Below, in pieces: positions 1 through 6,012 of a stretch of DNA of 7,574 bases (the first letter of the stretch is position 1; every line of letters starts with the position of its first letter). Position numbers and translations under genes: made by a program. This DNA comes from Anaerolineae bacterium (lineage in GTDB: Bacteria > Chloroflexota > Anaerolineae > J102). The stretch covers positions 1-7,574 of the forward strand of contig JALWDV010000694.1 of assembly GCA_027036755.1 (NCBI GenBank), given 5' to 3'. The notes below the pieces were generated by a model. That model did not search any database and was not told the origin of the DNA. It was given only the letters and a program-made list of their open reading frames with translations.

Positions 1-3000
1 GGCGTGGCTGTGGGGAGGGGCGGGCCGCCGTTGGGCAGATAAGTCATGGTCAACAAGAGGCGGTGATCGACCTCAACAGCCTCGCGGCTGGCGAAGTTGT
101 ACTGCACTTGCCCCCAACTTTCGCCATGGAGGATGAGGCCGTTGTTTTGCACCCCTTGCTCCACCCACTCTCGCACAAGATCGGTGATATCCAGTGAAAA
201 GCCGGCCGCGTCCGCGCCTATGGTTGTGCTGGCATAGGTTTTGGCAGCCCGATCTTCGGGAATAGCGGAAGCGCCGCCTCCCGTCCAAGACCGCCCCTCG
301 CTGGCGTCGTTCCAGGTCAGGCCCTTTTCTGTCCAGGCCCGATTGGCCCGCTGCACCATGATTTTGAGTGTATTGGCATTGGTGGCCGAGATGAGATGAC
401 CATCCAGCCGCGCCTCTATCACCCGCGAACCAATGGGAATATCGGACAAATCGAAGCGAATGAAAGCATCGGAAACGTTGGCGGAGCGCACTGCGATGCG
501 GTGCGAGGCGCCATAGTTATCATAAGGATGCCATTGGCTGAAATACGCGTCCGCCACAGGATGGCGAGAGACGGTCACAGGATTGGGCGTAGGGGTGGCG
601 GTGGGCGTAGGCGTTCGCGTAGGGATGGATGTGGCGGTTGCCGTCGCGGGCGCGGCAGCGCTCACAAGCTTCAGATTCGCAAAATCGCGCGCGCCGCTGT
701 AGGTGTTGTCACCCGCCCAGATCAACTGACTATCCCGGGCGCCGCCATCATCGTCGTCATTGAGGCCGATATCGAATCCCAGGATCGAGCCATCTTGCAA
801 CGTCGCTCCCCCCAGAGCGGCGCGCGGAATGGCGATCTCGATATCAAAGCCATCACTGCGTTCTTTTACTCCGACAATGGCTTCCTGAGAGGGCTTCGCC
901 CGATCGTTGAGCACCCCATCCCGGCGTACGGTGAATTGATGATCCCCGCCACTGCTGCTGAAAGGATCATCATCATTTTCGCCGTCCAGGGCGAATTCCA
1001 CGCCGTCGTCTTTCCAGATATCTGTGCTATCAACAATGGGGATGTCATCCCGCACCCGCGCGGCAAAATAGAGACGCTCGGCGTCCCAGGCGGCCCAGAC
1101 CATCACGCTGCTGTCAGCGTCGCTGGCGGGCGCTTCCCCGTTGATGGTCGTAACGCTGGAAACGTCCAACGCAACGCCATCCGCGAGGGCCCAATCGCTG
1201 AGATCGCCATCGATGGCAGGGCTGCCCGGATGAGCGATGAGATCGCGCGACGTGGTGGGCGGCGCAGTGGGCGTGGCGGTGCGGTGGGGCGTGGGCGTGG
1301 CGGTGGGAGGCGTATAATCCGAGTCTAGATACTCCAACACCAACCGCGGCCGCAAACTGACATCCGCATTTTCTGAAGAGGGAAAATCGATGGCCACATC
1401 CGCCGTGCTGTAAACATCCAGCAGCAGCCCATGATTGCTTTGGGGGTCTTCCAGCCAGCGCCGGACCAGGGAGGTGACATCCAGCTCCACCCAGCGCCCG
1501 ATTCCCATGACGAATTTGAAATCGGTGTAGGGAATGACGTAATCATCGGAACTAAAATGGCTTTTCCGCCATGATGCGCCAACGCCTGCTTGCTTCCAGG
1601 TGGCGGCGTTTTCCTCCCAGGACGTCTTCATATCGAGGGTGCGAACATAGAAGTTGGCGTCATTGCTGCGCGTTTTTGCATAAACCTGCAACACGGCTTT
1701 ATCCAGACTAACGCCCGCAGGCAGTCCAATGCCATCGAATTTCAGCAACGCCTGCTGCGCATTGGACGAGCGGGAGCGCAAAAACTCGGCGTCGCCATAA
1801 TTGACATCTTCTTTCCAACTGTTGACAAAAGTGTCGGTGGCGCCATGATAGCCATCGACGCCCTGCCGGTAACCAATGCGATGGCGGATGCCGCCGGGCT
1901 CAGGCGTCCAGGTGGGGGTGGGGTGGGGATGAAAGATGGGCGTCGCGGTGGGCGCGGGCGCAGTCGGCAAGTCCAGGCGCTCCACCTGCACCAGATGGAT
2001 GGTCTCATCGCCGTCATTGCGGGCGTAGATGTTGAAATCCGAGCCGGGATGGGCGCCGCCGCCGGGTTGCCGATTGCCAAACCGGGCGTCGGAAAGCTCC
2101 CAACTGACGGTTTTCCATTTCCCTGTGTTGGTTTTTCTCACAACGCCCGCCAGTTTGTTGGGATCCCCCCAGGCGTCGTAATGCACCTCAAAGCTGTCAT
2201 TGCCTTGATCATAATAAGTGACGTTCAGTCTCACCCGCTCATGAGAATCAAAGAGATAGCCATCATCGATATCGAAATACATGTAGGGATTATTCGTGGC
2301 GATATCGGTGCGGCGCGTATAGCGTCCCTCGGGATAAGAGGAAACGCTCCACATGGGCGTCGTGCGCCCGCCGGGAACCTCGTCATTCTGCTCCATGAAG
2401 AAATCGTAATTGCCGAATTGCGGATACCACGAATACTCGGTCTCGCGCATGGCCACCCAGGCCGAGGGGCTGTTTTCGATGGTTTTCCCCAGGTGGTCCA
2501 ACGCAAAGCGCAAAATCTTCTCTCTGTCGGGCTTATCCACCAGATCTTTCGAAAAGACGAAATAATCGGCGTGTTTATCGAGACCATTATAAACGCCCCA
2601 CATGGTGTTTGTGGGCCCGGTCATGTATTGCGATTCGTAAGATTCCCAACCGATGATGACATCCCGCCACCATTTGAACATGGGATCATACTGTCCTGCG
2701 CCGTAAATGGAGTAGTTGGGGTTGTTGATGTTGGCGGCGTCGGTGTCGGGCTGCAGACCGTTATGCTTGAGGCCCACGCCCCGGGATGCAGCATAATCGG
2801 TGAACGCGCGGCGTTCTTTTATGCTCTCGAAAACGGGTGCGTATTGCAACACCAGGGGCGTTTTGCTAAAGGCCCGGCGATGAATATCGATGATGCGCTC
2901 CACCGTCTCCGTCCACAAGCTGCTGGTCAAACCGGCGTCGGCCAGGCAGTCATGATGAAAATTGTCGCCCGGCTTGGTTTCGCCATAAATTCCCACATCG

Positions 3001-3569
3001 ATCTCAACAAACGAGATGCGGGGATCGCCATCGTAACGTCTCCCGGCCTCAGCAATGAACTTTTCCAGCTCTGAGAGATAGGAATCGCTCCAATACTTGG
3101 GAATGCTCCATGAATCGTCGCAGATCACTCGCATGTCGGGATGCAGATCATAGAGAAACTGCGGGGTCTCATCGCCGCCACAGCAACGGGCGTTGTAAGA
3201 AAGGAACCCGATGATGGCGGGCTTGTTGTATGCGGCCTCTGCTTCCAGCCATTTGTCGGGCTCGCTCCAGTCGTACTTGTCGGGAGCAATCTCAATATCC
3301 TTCCAGTTATACGACATGTGTCCGCCCGTGATGGGAACGCCATCGGGATTCATATTGTCCCAATCGAAAAAGACATAAATTCCTGGTCTGAATTCAGGTG
3401 ATACAGCTTTCGGTCGCAGAACCTTTTCCGGCTCAGGCGCAGATGATTGGGCGCCAACCGGTGTTGTTGGCATCCAGCCGCTTATAACGAGCATCAGCGC
3501 CCCTGTCACTAACAGCATCGCGGCTGTCAAAATGGTGCGTAGCAAAGAATGGGGGTGTCGAATAGTCAT
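1..3569 (-). CDS. Secreted multidomain carbohydrate-active protein, putative glycoside hydrolase (3' end outside the window)
   Basis: The frame is open from the ATG at 3569-3567 to the left edge, 1189 codons with no stop. The start has a strong ribosome binding site (GGAAGG, about 5 bases upstream). Residues 1-40 are a signal peptide: Arg/His-containing n-region, hydrophobic core 13-32, cleavage likely after VGA at 38-40. Residues about 60-400 look like a TIM-barrel glycoside hydrolase (YVFFDW; WKDIEIAPDKYDW at 89-101; GIYGE with Glu197; GWESYE with Glu309). Glu197 and Glu309 are the most plausible acid/base and nucleophile, but this is inference. Residues about 405-533 resemble a beta-sandwich module. 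After a Pro/Thr linker come a DNRLRE/CBM96-like module (about 568-748), a linker (754-773), a CBM9-like module (777-968; AIDGDLSDW, WKDDGVEFALDG), a linker (974-997) and a second DNRLRE module (998-1177). Another linker starts at 1183. Likely an extracellular polysaccharide-binding enzyme; the substrate cannot be read, and the catalytic family (GH42-, GH35- or DUF4832-like) is uncertain. Confidence 0.88.
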   Translation of the reverse strand, partial: MTIRHPHSLLRTILTAAMLLVTGALMLVISGWMPTTPVGAQSSAPEPEKVLRPKAVSPEFRPGIYVFFDWDNMNPDGVPITGGHMSYNWKDIEIAPDKYDWSEPDKWLEAEAAYNKPAIIGFLSYNARCCGGDETPQFLYDLHPDMRVICDDSWSIPKYWSDSYLSELEKFIAEAGRRYDGDPRISFVEIDVGIYGETKPGDNFHHDCLADAGLTSSLWTETVERIIDIHRRAFSKTPLVLQYAPVFESIKERRAFTDYAASRGVGLKHNGLQPDTDAANINNPNYSIYGAGQYDPMFKWWRDVIIGWESYESQYMTGPTNTMWGVYNGLDKHADYFVFSKDLVDKPDREKILRFALDHLGKTIENSPSAWVAMRETEYSWYPQFGNYDFFMEQNDEVPGGRTTPMWSVSSYPEGRYTRRTDIATNNPYMYFDIDDGYLFDSHERVRLNVTYYDQGNDSFEVHYDAWGDPNKLAGVVRKTNTGKWKTVSWELSDARFGNRQPGGGAHPGSDFNIYARNDGDETIHLVQVERLDLPTAPAPTATPIFHPHPTPTWTPEPGGIRHRIGYRQGVDGYHGATDTFVNSWKEDVNYGDAEFLRSRSSNAQQALLKFDGIGLPAGVSLDKAVLQVYAKTRSNDANFYVRTLDMKTSWEENAATWKQAGVGASWRKSHFSSDDYVIPYTDFKFVMGIGRWVELDVTSLVRRWLEDPQSNHGLLLDVYSTADVAIDFPSSENADVSLRPRLVLEYLDSDYTPPTATPTPHRTATPTAPPTTSRDLIAHPGSPAIDGDLSDWALADGVALDVSSVTTINGEAPASDADSSVMVWAAWDAERLYFAARVRDDIPIVDSTDIWKDDGVEFALDGENDDDPFSSSGGDHQFTVRRDGVLNDRAKPSQEAIVGVKERSDGFDIEIAIPRAALGGATLQDGSILGFDIGLNDDDDGGARDSQLIWAGDNTYSGARDFANLKLVSAAAPATATATSIPTRTPTPTATPTPNPVTVSRHPVADAYFSQWHPYDNYGASHRIAVRSANVSDAFIRFDLSDIPIGSRVIEARLDGHLISATNANTLKIMVQRANRAWTEKGLTWNDASEGRSWTGGGASAIPEDRAAKTYASTTIGADAAGFSLDITDLVREWVEQGVQNNGLILHGESWGQVQYNFASREAVEVDHRLLLTMTYLPNGGPPLPTAT
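583..655 (-). repeat. Pro/Thr linker-coding low-complexity DNA between CBM9 and second DNRLRE module
   Basis: On the minus strand this encodes residues about 972-996, with ATATATSIPTRTPTPTATP-type composition. Such Thr/Pro linkers separate independently folded modules in secreted bacterial enzymes and are often O-glycosylated (family knowledge). The plus strand reads as GGGCGT/GGCGGT-like near-repeats. Three similar tracts lie at about 1252-1316, 1897-1967 and 1-22, all in the same gene and the same frame, marking the module boundaries. Confidence 0.8.
1252..1316 (-). repeat. Pro/Thr linker-coding low-complexity DNA between first DNRLRE and CBM9 module
   Basis: Encodes residues about 752-773 (PPTATPTPHRTATPTAPP). 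The DNA is an imperfect tandem of GGCGTGGGCGT-like units on the plus strand, a likely site of recombination or slippage between linkers of this gene or of other secreted proteins. Confidence 0.8.
1897..1967 (-). repeat. Pro/Thr linker-coding DNA between beta-sandwich and first DNRLRE module
   Basis: Encodes residues about 535-558 (PTAPAPTATPIFHPHPTPTW). It differs from the other linkers in carrying His, Phe and Trp. It separates the N-terminal catalytic-plus-sandwich part from the C-terminal binding modules. Confidence 0.75.
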
Positions 3570-3610
3570 GTATCCTTCCTCAGAAGAAGATTTTTTAGGC
3601 GCGATAGAAT

Positions 3611-3632
3611 AGCGGGACGAAAACGCCCCGCT
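3611..3632 (-). other. Hairpin in the 5' UTR of the secreted-protein gene
   Basis: Arms AGCGGGACG (3611-3619) and CGCCCCGCT (3624-3632) flank AAAA. On the minus-strand RNA the two arms pair over 9 bp with one G-U pair around a UUUU loop. It lies about 42-63 bases upstream of the start codon and downstream of the predicted promoter. No U-tract follows, so it does not look like a terminator. Possible mRNA-stability or translation-control element; function unknown. Confidence 0.5.
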
Positions 3633-3690
3633 ACGAAAAACGGTTTATGGGCGAGAAGGTGACCAAATGACGAGGAGGCTGTCGCGCTTA

Positions 3691-3718
3691 AGTATATCAG
3701 GCTCAATTGTTTTCTCAA
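3691..3718 (-). promoter_or_regulatory. Sigma70-type promoter for the secreted-protein gene
   Basis: On the minus strand, TTGAGA (3718-3713) is followed by a 16-base spacer and TATACT (3696-3691). A TGA immediately before the -10 gives an extended -10 (TGnTATACT). Transcription would start near 3684, leaving a 5' UTR of about 115 bases that contains the 3611-3632 hairpin. No experimental support. Confidence 0.6.
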
Positions 3719-3770
3719 AAAATGTACACTCCTTCCTCTGTCCATTTTTCAGGCGCACCCGCAGAGGTTG

Positions 3771-3776
3771 TATACT
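3771..3776 (+). promoter_or_regulatory. Possible -10 element for the oxidoreductase gene
   Basis: TATACT on the plus strand, 62 bases upstream of the ATG at 3838. The best -35 at 17 bases spacing (TTCAGG, 3748-3753) matches the consensus in only three of six positions, so the call is weak. If correct, the transcript would start near 3783 and the DnaA-box-like cluster would lie in the promoter and leader. Confidence 0.3.
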
Positions 3777-3826
3777 TATTCCACAGCCAGCTCGATTTTT
3801 TCCACAATTTCCACAAGTTATCCACA
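3777..3826 (+). promoter_or_regulatory. Cluster of four DnaA-box-like sequences
   Basis: The hexamer TCCACA occurs four times on the same strand: 3780-3785, 3801-3806, 3810-3815 and 3821-3826. The last is a perfect DnaA box, TTATCCACA (3818-3826). The second, TTTTCCACA (3798-3806), has one mismatch, and the other two have two mismatches each. The perfect box overlaps the first base of the weak ribosome binding site AGGA (3826-3829) of the downstream gene. Either DnaA regulation or an accessory DnaA-binding locus is possible. No dnaA, dnaN or gyrB gene lies next to it. Confidence 0.5.
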
Positions 3827-3837
3827 GGATTGCCCAC

Positions 3838-4857
3838 ATGAAGCTCGATATTGTCCTCGATGCGGACACGCTTTCGCAGATCAAACAAACCGTCACCGCT
3901 GCAGAATCCATGGGATTCGACGCCATCTGGACGCCCGAAACCCGCCACGATCCCTTCCCGCAACTGGCGCTGGTTGCTGAACACACCCATCACATCGAAC
4001 TGGGCACAGCCATCGCCGTCGCATTCGCCCGCAACCCCATGCACACAGCCTATGTCGCCTGGGACATGGCCCGATACAGCCAGGGGCGCTTCATCCTGGG
4101 CCTGGGCACCCAGATCAAACCCCACATCGAACGTCGGTTCGCCATGCCCTGGAGCAGACCCGCGGCGCGGCTACGGGAGTATATCCTCGCCTTGCGCCAC
4201 ATCTGGCGGGCGTGGCAATACAACGAGAAGCTGAATTTTCGCGGTGAATTCTACAAGATGACGTTGATGTCTCCCTTCTTCAGCCCCGGCCCCATCGAGC
4301 ACCCCGATATTCCCATTTACATCGCCGGCGTCAACCGGCGTCTTTGTGAACTGGCGGGCGAGATGTGCGATGGCTTCCATGTGCATCCCTTCCACACCGT
4401 TGATTACCTGCGAGACCGCATTCGTCCCTGGGTGGCTGCGGGGGCGGAGAAAGCGGGGCGAAGCGTGGAGGATGTGACCTTCAGCACCACCGTTTTCGTC
4501 ATCGTTGGAGACGACGAACAGGAGCGGGCCATGCGTCGCCAACAAGTGCGAATGCAGATCGCCTTCTACGCCTCCACGCCCTCCTATCGCCCGGTGCTGG
4601 AACAACACGGATGGGGAGAAATCGGCGAGGCGTTGGGCAAGATGGCCGTGCGCAAGCGATGGGCCGAGATGCCCGCGCTCATCTCCGATGAAATGCTAAA
4701 CGTTTTCGCCGTAACGGGCGACTGGGATGAAATCGGCCCGGCAATCCAGGCGCGTTACGGCCGCCTGCTGCAACGAGCGACCCTCTACATTCCCTTTGTT
4801 CCGGGCGAAAACGACGATGGATGGCGGCGACTCCTGGCCTCGCTCAAAACCGATTGA
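3838..4857 (+). CDS. LLM class (luciferase-like) F420-dependent oxidoreductase
   Basis: 339 residues, a bacterial-luciferase-like (beta/alpha)8 barrel. The family uses coenzyme F420 (some members use FMN) for hydride transfer to organic substrates in the cytoplasm. Visible features: MKLDIVLD first strand; AAESMGFDAIWTPETRHDPF; the ELGTAIAVAFARNP segment; RFILGLGTQIKPHIERRF at about 85-101 (GLGTQ is typical of the family); IYIAGVN; GFHVHPFH at about 178-185; and a C-terminal GDWDEIGPAI segment, where these proteins usually carry GTPE/D-EV. The pattern best matches the subfamily annotated TIGR03617 (MSMEG_2256-like), about 320 residues. The frame is open upstream to 3667, but conserved homology begins at 3838, which has AGGA 8 bases upstream. 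Substrate unknown. The gene is divergent from the secreted-protein gene and convergent with SpoVS, so it is probably monocistronic. Confidence 0.9.
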   Translation: MKLDIVLDADTLSQIKQTVTAAESMGFDAIWTPETRHDPFPQLALVAEHTHHIELGTAIAVAFARNPMHTAYVAWDMARYSQGRFILGLGTQIKPHIERRFAMPWSRPAARLREYILALRHIWRAWQYNEKLNFRGEFYKMTLMSPFFSPGPIEHPDIPIYIAGVNRRLCELAGEMCDGFHVHPFHTVDYLRDRIRPWVAAGAEKAGRSVEDVTFSTTVFVIVGDDEQERAMRRQQVRMQIAFYASTPSYRPVLEQHGWGEIGEALGKMAVRKRWAEMPALISDEMLNVFAVTGDWDEIGPAIQARYGRLLQRATLYIPFVPGENDDGWRRLLASLKTD

Positions 4858-4865
4858 AGCGACAA

Positions 4866-4896
4866 AAATCCCGCCGACGCTTCATCAGCGGGATTT
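4866..4896. terminator. Bidirectional intrinsic terminator between convergent genes
   Basis: Perfect 9-bp arms AAATCCCGC (4866-4874) and GCGGGATTT (4888-4896) with a 13-base loop. The plus-strand tail is TTTCTCT; the minus-strand tail is TTTTTG. It fills most of the 44-base gap between the oxidoreductase stop (4857) and the SpoVS stop (4902) and so can serve both genes. Confidence 0.8.
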
Positions 4897-4901
4897 CTCT
4901 A

Positions 4902-5264
4902 TCAGGATTCAAGCTCATCCATCGACATCACATCTGAAGACGCGTCTTGAGCCCGCCTCTCCGCTTCGAACAGGACAACCAAACGCTCGGGCAGACTTTC
5001 TTTCGCCACAGTCCACACCACCAACTTGACCGCTGTCCGCTCCAACCCTTGGATACTGACTTCAGTGAAAACGGGGATGCAAGCAATGGCGATGCCATCC
5101 TCCTGCAGATAGCCGCGAGCGATGGCTGTGGCCTTGACTGCCTGATTGACCGCACTGGCGCCAATTGCCTGAATTTCGGCATAGCCTTGCTCGCGAATGA
5201 CGCCTGCAATTGCACCCGCCACAGCGGTCGAACGAGATCGGGCCGAAACCTTGATGAGTTCCAT
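4902..5264 (-). CDS. SpoVS family (stage V sporulation protein S-like) DNA/RNA-binding-type protein with C-terminal extension
   Basis: 120 residues. Residues 1-86 match the SpoVS family closely: MELIKVSARS, VAGAIAGVIRE, AEIQAIGASAVNQAVKATAIARGY at 29-52, IACIPVF at 60-66, ERTAVKLVV at 75-83. In Bacillus SpoVS affects coat formation and septation during sporulation. The family is a small compact alpha/beta (Alba-like) domain and is widespread in non-sporulating thermophiles and Chloroflexota (family knowledge). The start at 5264 is chosen because homology begins there and AGGAG lies about 9 bases upstream; the frame stays open further upstream to 5348 but without homology. Unusually, residues 87-120 extend past the normal end (family about 86 residues) with a charged, finally acidic tail (SSDVMSMDELES). 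No sporulation genes are nearby; role here unknown. Confidence 0.93.
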   Translation of the reverse strand: MELIKVSARSRSTAVAGAIAGVIREQGYAEIQAIGASAVNQAVKATAIARGYLQEDGIAIACIPVFTEVSIQGLERTAVKLVVWTVAKESLPERLVVLFEAERRAQDASSDVMSMDELES

Positions 5265-5337
5265 GATGCTTGCTCCTGCAACGTTGGAAGGTTGTTGAAT
5301 GGGGGGGGCGGGATGACAGTGCTTCAACCCCGATTCT

Positions 5338-5366
5338 ATTTTACACAATCAAAGGCATATAATCAA
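5338..5366 (-). promoter_or_regulatory. Sigma70-type promoter for the SpoVS gene
   Basis: On the minus strand, TTGATT (5366-5361), a 17-base spacer and TAAAAT (5343-5338). Transcription would start near 5331, giving a leader of about 67 bases with a run of eight C (G on the plus strand, 5301-5308). A short GC stem (CCCC 5369-5372, GGGG 5379-5382) abuts the -35 and could be an operator, but that is speculative. Confidence 0.6.
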
Positions 5367-5441
5367 TCCCCCTGCAAAGGGGCGGCAATTGCACTATACA
5401 GGTGTCCCATGCAACGCTTTGCCATGAAGGCTGAAATGATT

Positions 5442-5652
5442 GGGCTGTGTCCAAAATGAGTTGGAAAGTTAAAATAATCCATTCATTGGCGGGGCGCTTC
5501 GCGCCCGCCGCCAGCGCCGGGGGATGAAGTCCCCCGGCTAGAAACAGCGCCCCTGCGGGGCTAGCCGGATTTATCCGGCGCTGTTTTGTAGCCCGGCGAC
5601 TTCATCGCCGGGCGGACATAACAAACGCTTCCAACCGAAATGGGACGCACCC
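5442..5652. mobile_element. MITE-like composite inverted-repeat element, non-coding
   Basis: A 211-bp palindromic array. Outer imperfect terminal inverted repeats run about 5442-5470 and 5624-5652 (both begin GGG inward, with TTGGAA at 5461-5466 matching TTCCAA at 5629-5634; about 21 of 30 aligned positions match). Inside are the hairpins GCCGGGGGA/TCCCCCGGC (5516-5524/5530-5538, loop TGAAG) and GCCCGGCGA/TCGCCGGGC (5591-5599/5605-5613, loop CTTCA). Their loops are reverse complements of each other. The centre is AAACAGCGCC/GGCGCTGTTT (5542-5551/5577-5586), itself holding two small hairpins (5549-5561 and 5564-5579). A further GC-rich hairpin lies at 5488-5509. No ORF of its own and no convincing target duplication. 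Best read as a non-autonomous dispersed element or a large REP-like repeat. Confidence 0.6.
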
Positions 5653-5705
5653 TTTACAATTTCAGGCATGGTTCAGATCGTCCTTCCACCAGCTTTACAA
5701 TTTCA
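5652..5705 (+). repeat. Direct repeat CTTTACAATTTCA (two copies)
   Basis: The 13-mer CTTTACAATTTCA occurs at 5652-5664 and 5693-5705, 41 bases apart. Twelve bases of it recur inverted at 5808-5819 (GAAATTGTAAAG). The first copy sits at the right edge of the MITE-like element and the second starts the next inverted repeat, so the motif delimits both structured blocks. Confidence 0.75.
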
Positions 5706-5819
5706 ATAGGGTCAACGCCTGGCAAAGCACGTCAAACGTAAAGCGTCAAACGTCAAAACGTGGCGAAACAGGCTCTTTTTGACGTTTGACGTATGACGTT
5801 TGACGGAGAAATTGTAAAG
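5693..5819. repeat. Nested inverted repeat built of GTCAAACGT units
   Basis: Outer arms CTTTACAATTTC (5693-5704) and GAAATTGTAAAG (5808-5819) are perfect 12-bp inverses. Inner arms 5730-5758 and 5777-5805 pair at 26 of 29 positions around an 18-base loop (5759-5776). Each inner arm contains tandem CGTCAAACGT-type units (5730-5739 and 5744-5753 on the left; TGACGTTTGACG-like units on the right). No coding potential. It could fold as a long cruciform or RNA hairpin, or provide spaced binding sites for a dimeric protein. Function unknown. Confidence 0.7.
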
Positions 5820-5916
5820 ATCGTTTTGAATGAGAATGAACCACGCCGCCAATTTGTATGTCCGATTCAGCAGGATTGGGCATGTGGTTTCTCATCTCAG
5901 TGCTCAGGAGGCTGCC

Positions 5917-6006
5917 ATGATCTACAGCGGCTGCGCCGGCTGGTCCATCCCCTGGCAACAATCCACTGCATTTCCGGGCGTCGGAGACAAGTCATCCACA
6001 AAATGA
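5917..6006 (+). pseudogene. 5' remnant of a DUF72 (YecE-like) gene
   Basis: An ATG with an excellent ribosome binding site (CAGGAGG, 5905-5911) opens a 29-codon frame whose start, MIYSGCAGWSIP followed by an AFPGVG segment, resembles the first 25 or so residues of DUF72 proteins (typically M-x-x-x-G-x-x-G-W, then FPxxGS, in a protein of about 240-300 residues). After GVG the frame continues as DKSSTK and stops at 6004-6006. Only the extreme N-terminus remains; the join with unrelated DNA is near 5980. It ends 22 bases before the next gene. Assignment rests on a short match, so a genuine tiny ORF cannot be excluded. The stretch 5820-5916 upstream holds nothing I recognise, although the same frame is open from an ATG at 5836. 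Confidence 0.5.
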
Positions 6007-6012
6007 GGGTTG

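Noticed and set aside
396..1328. 310-codon open frame on the plus strand
   Set aside because: Antisense to the CBM9 and DNRLRE modules and the Pro/Thr linkers. Its Gly/Arg-rich stretches are the reverse reading of the linker repeats.
1590..3074. 494-codon open frame on the plus strand
   Set aside because: It lies entirely antisense to the secreted-protein gene, whose frame shows clear domains. The plus-strand product resembles no family and its length follows from the GC-rich codon bias of the opposite strand.
3611..3632. Intrinsic terminator
   Set aside because: The hairpin is not followed by a T-tract on either strand and lies in the leader of the secreted-protein gene rather than downstream of a gene.
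3777..3826. Chromosomal origin of replication
   Set aside because: DnaA-like boxes are present, but there is no strong AT-rich unwinding region and no dnaA, dnaN or gyrB neighbour; kept only as a hypothesis in the findings.
3667..3837. Upstream extension of the oxidoreductase frame
   Set aside because: The added 57 residues have no family similarity and cover the promoter and DnaA-box region. Conserved homology begins at the ATG at 3838.
5265..5348. N-terminal extension of the SpoVS gene to an ATG at 5348
   Set aside because: The extension (MCKIESGLKHC...) has no family similarity, overlaps the predicted -10 region, and the start at 5264 has an AGGAG site.
5730..5805. CRISPR array
   Set aside because: The GTCAAACGT units are short, nearly contiguous and arranged as an inverted repeat, with no regular unique spacers and no cas genes.
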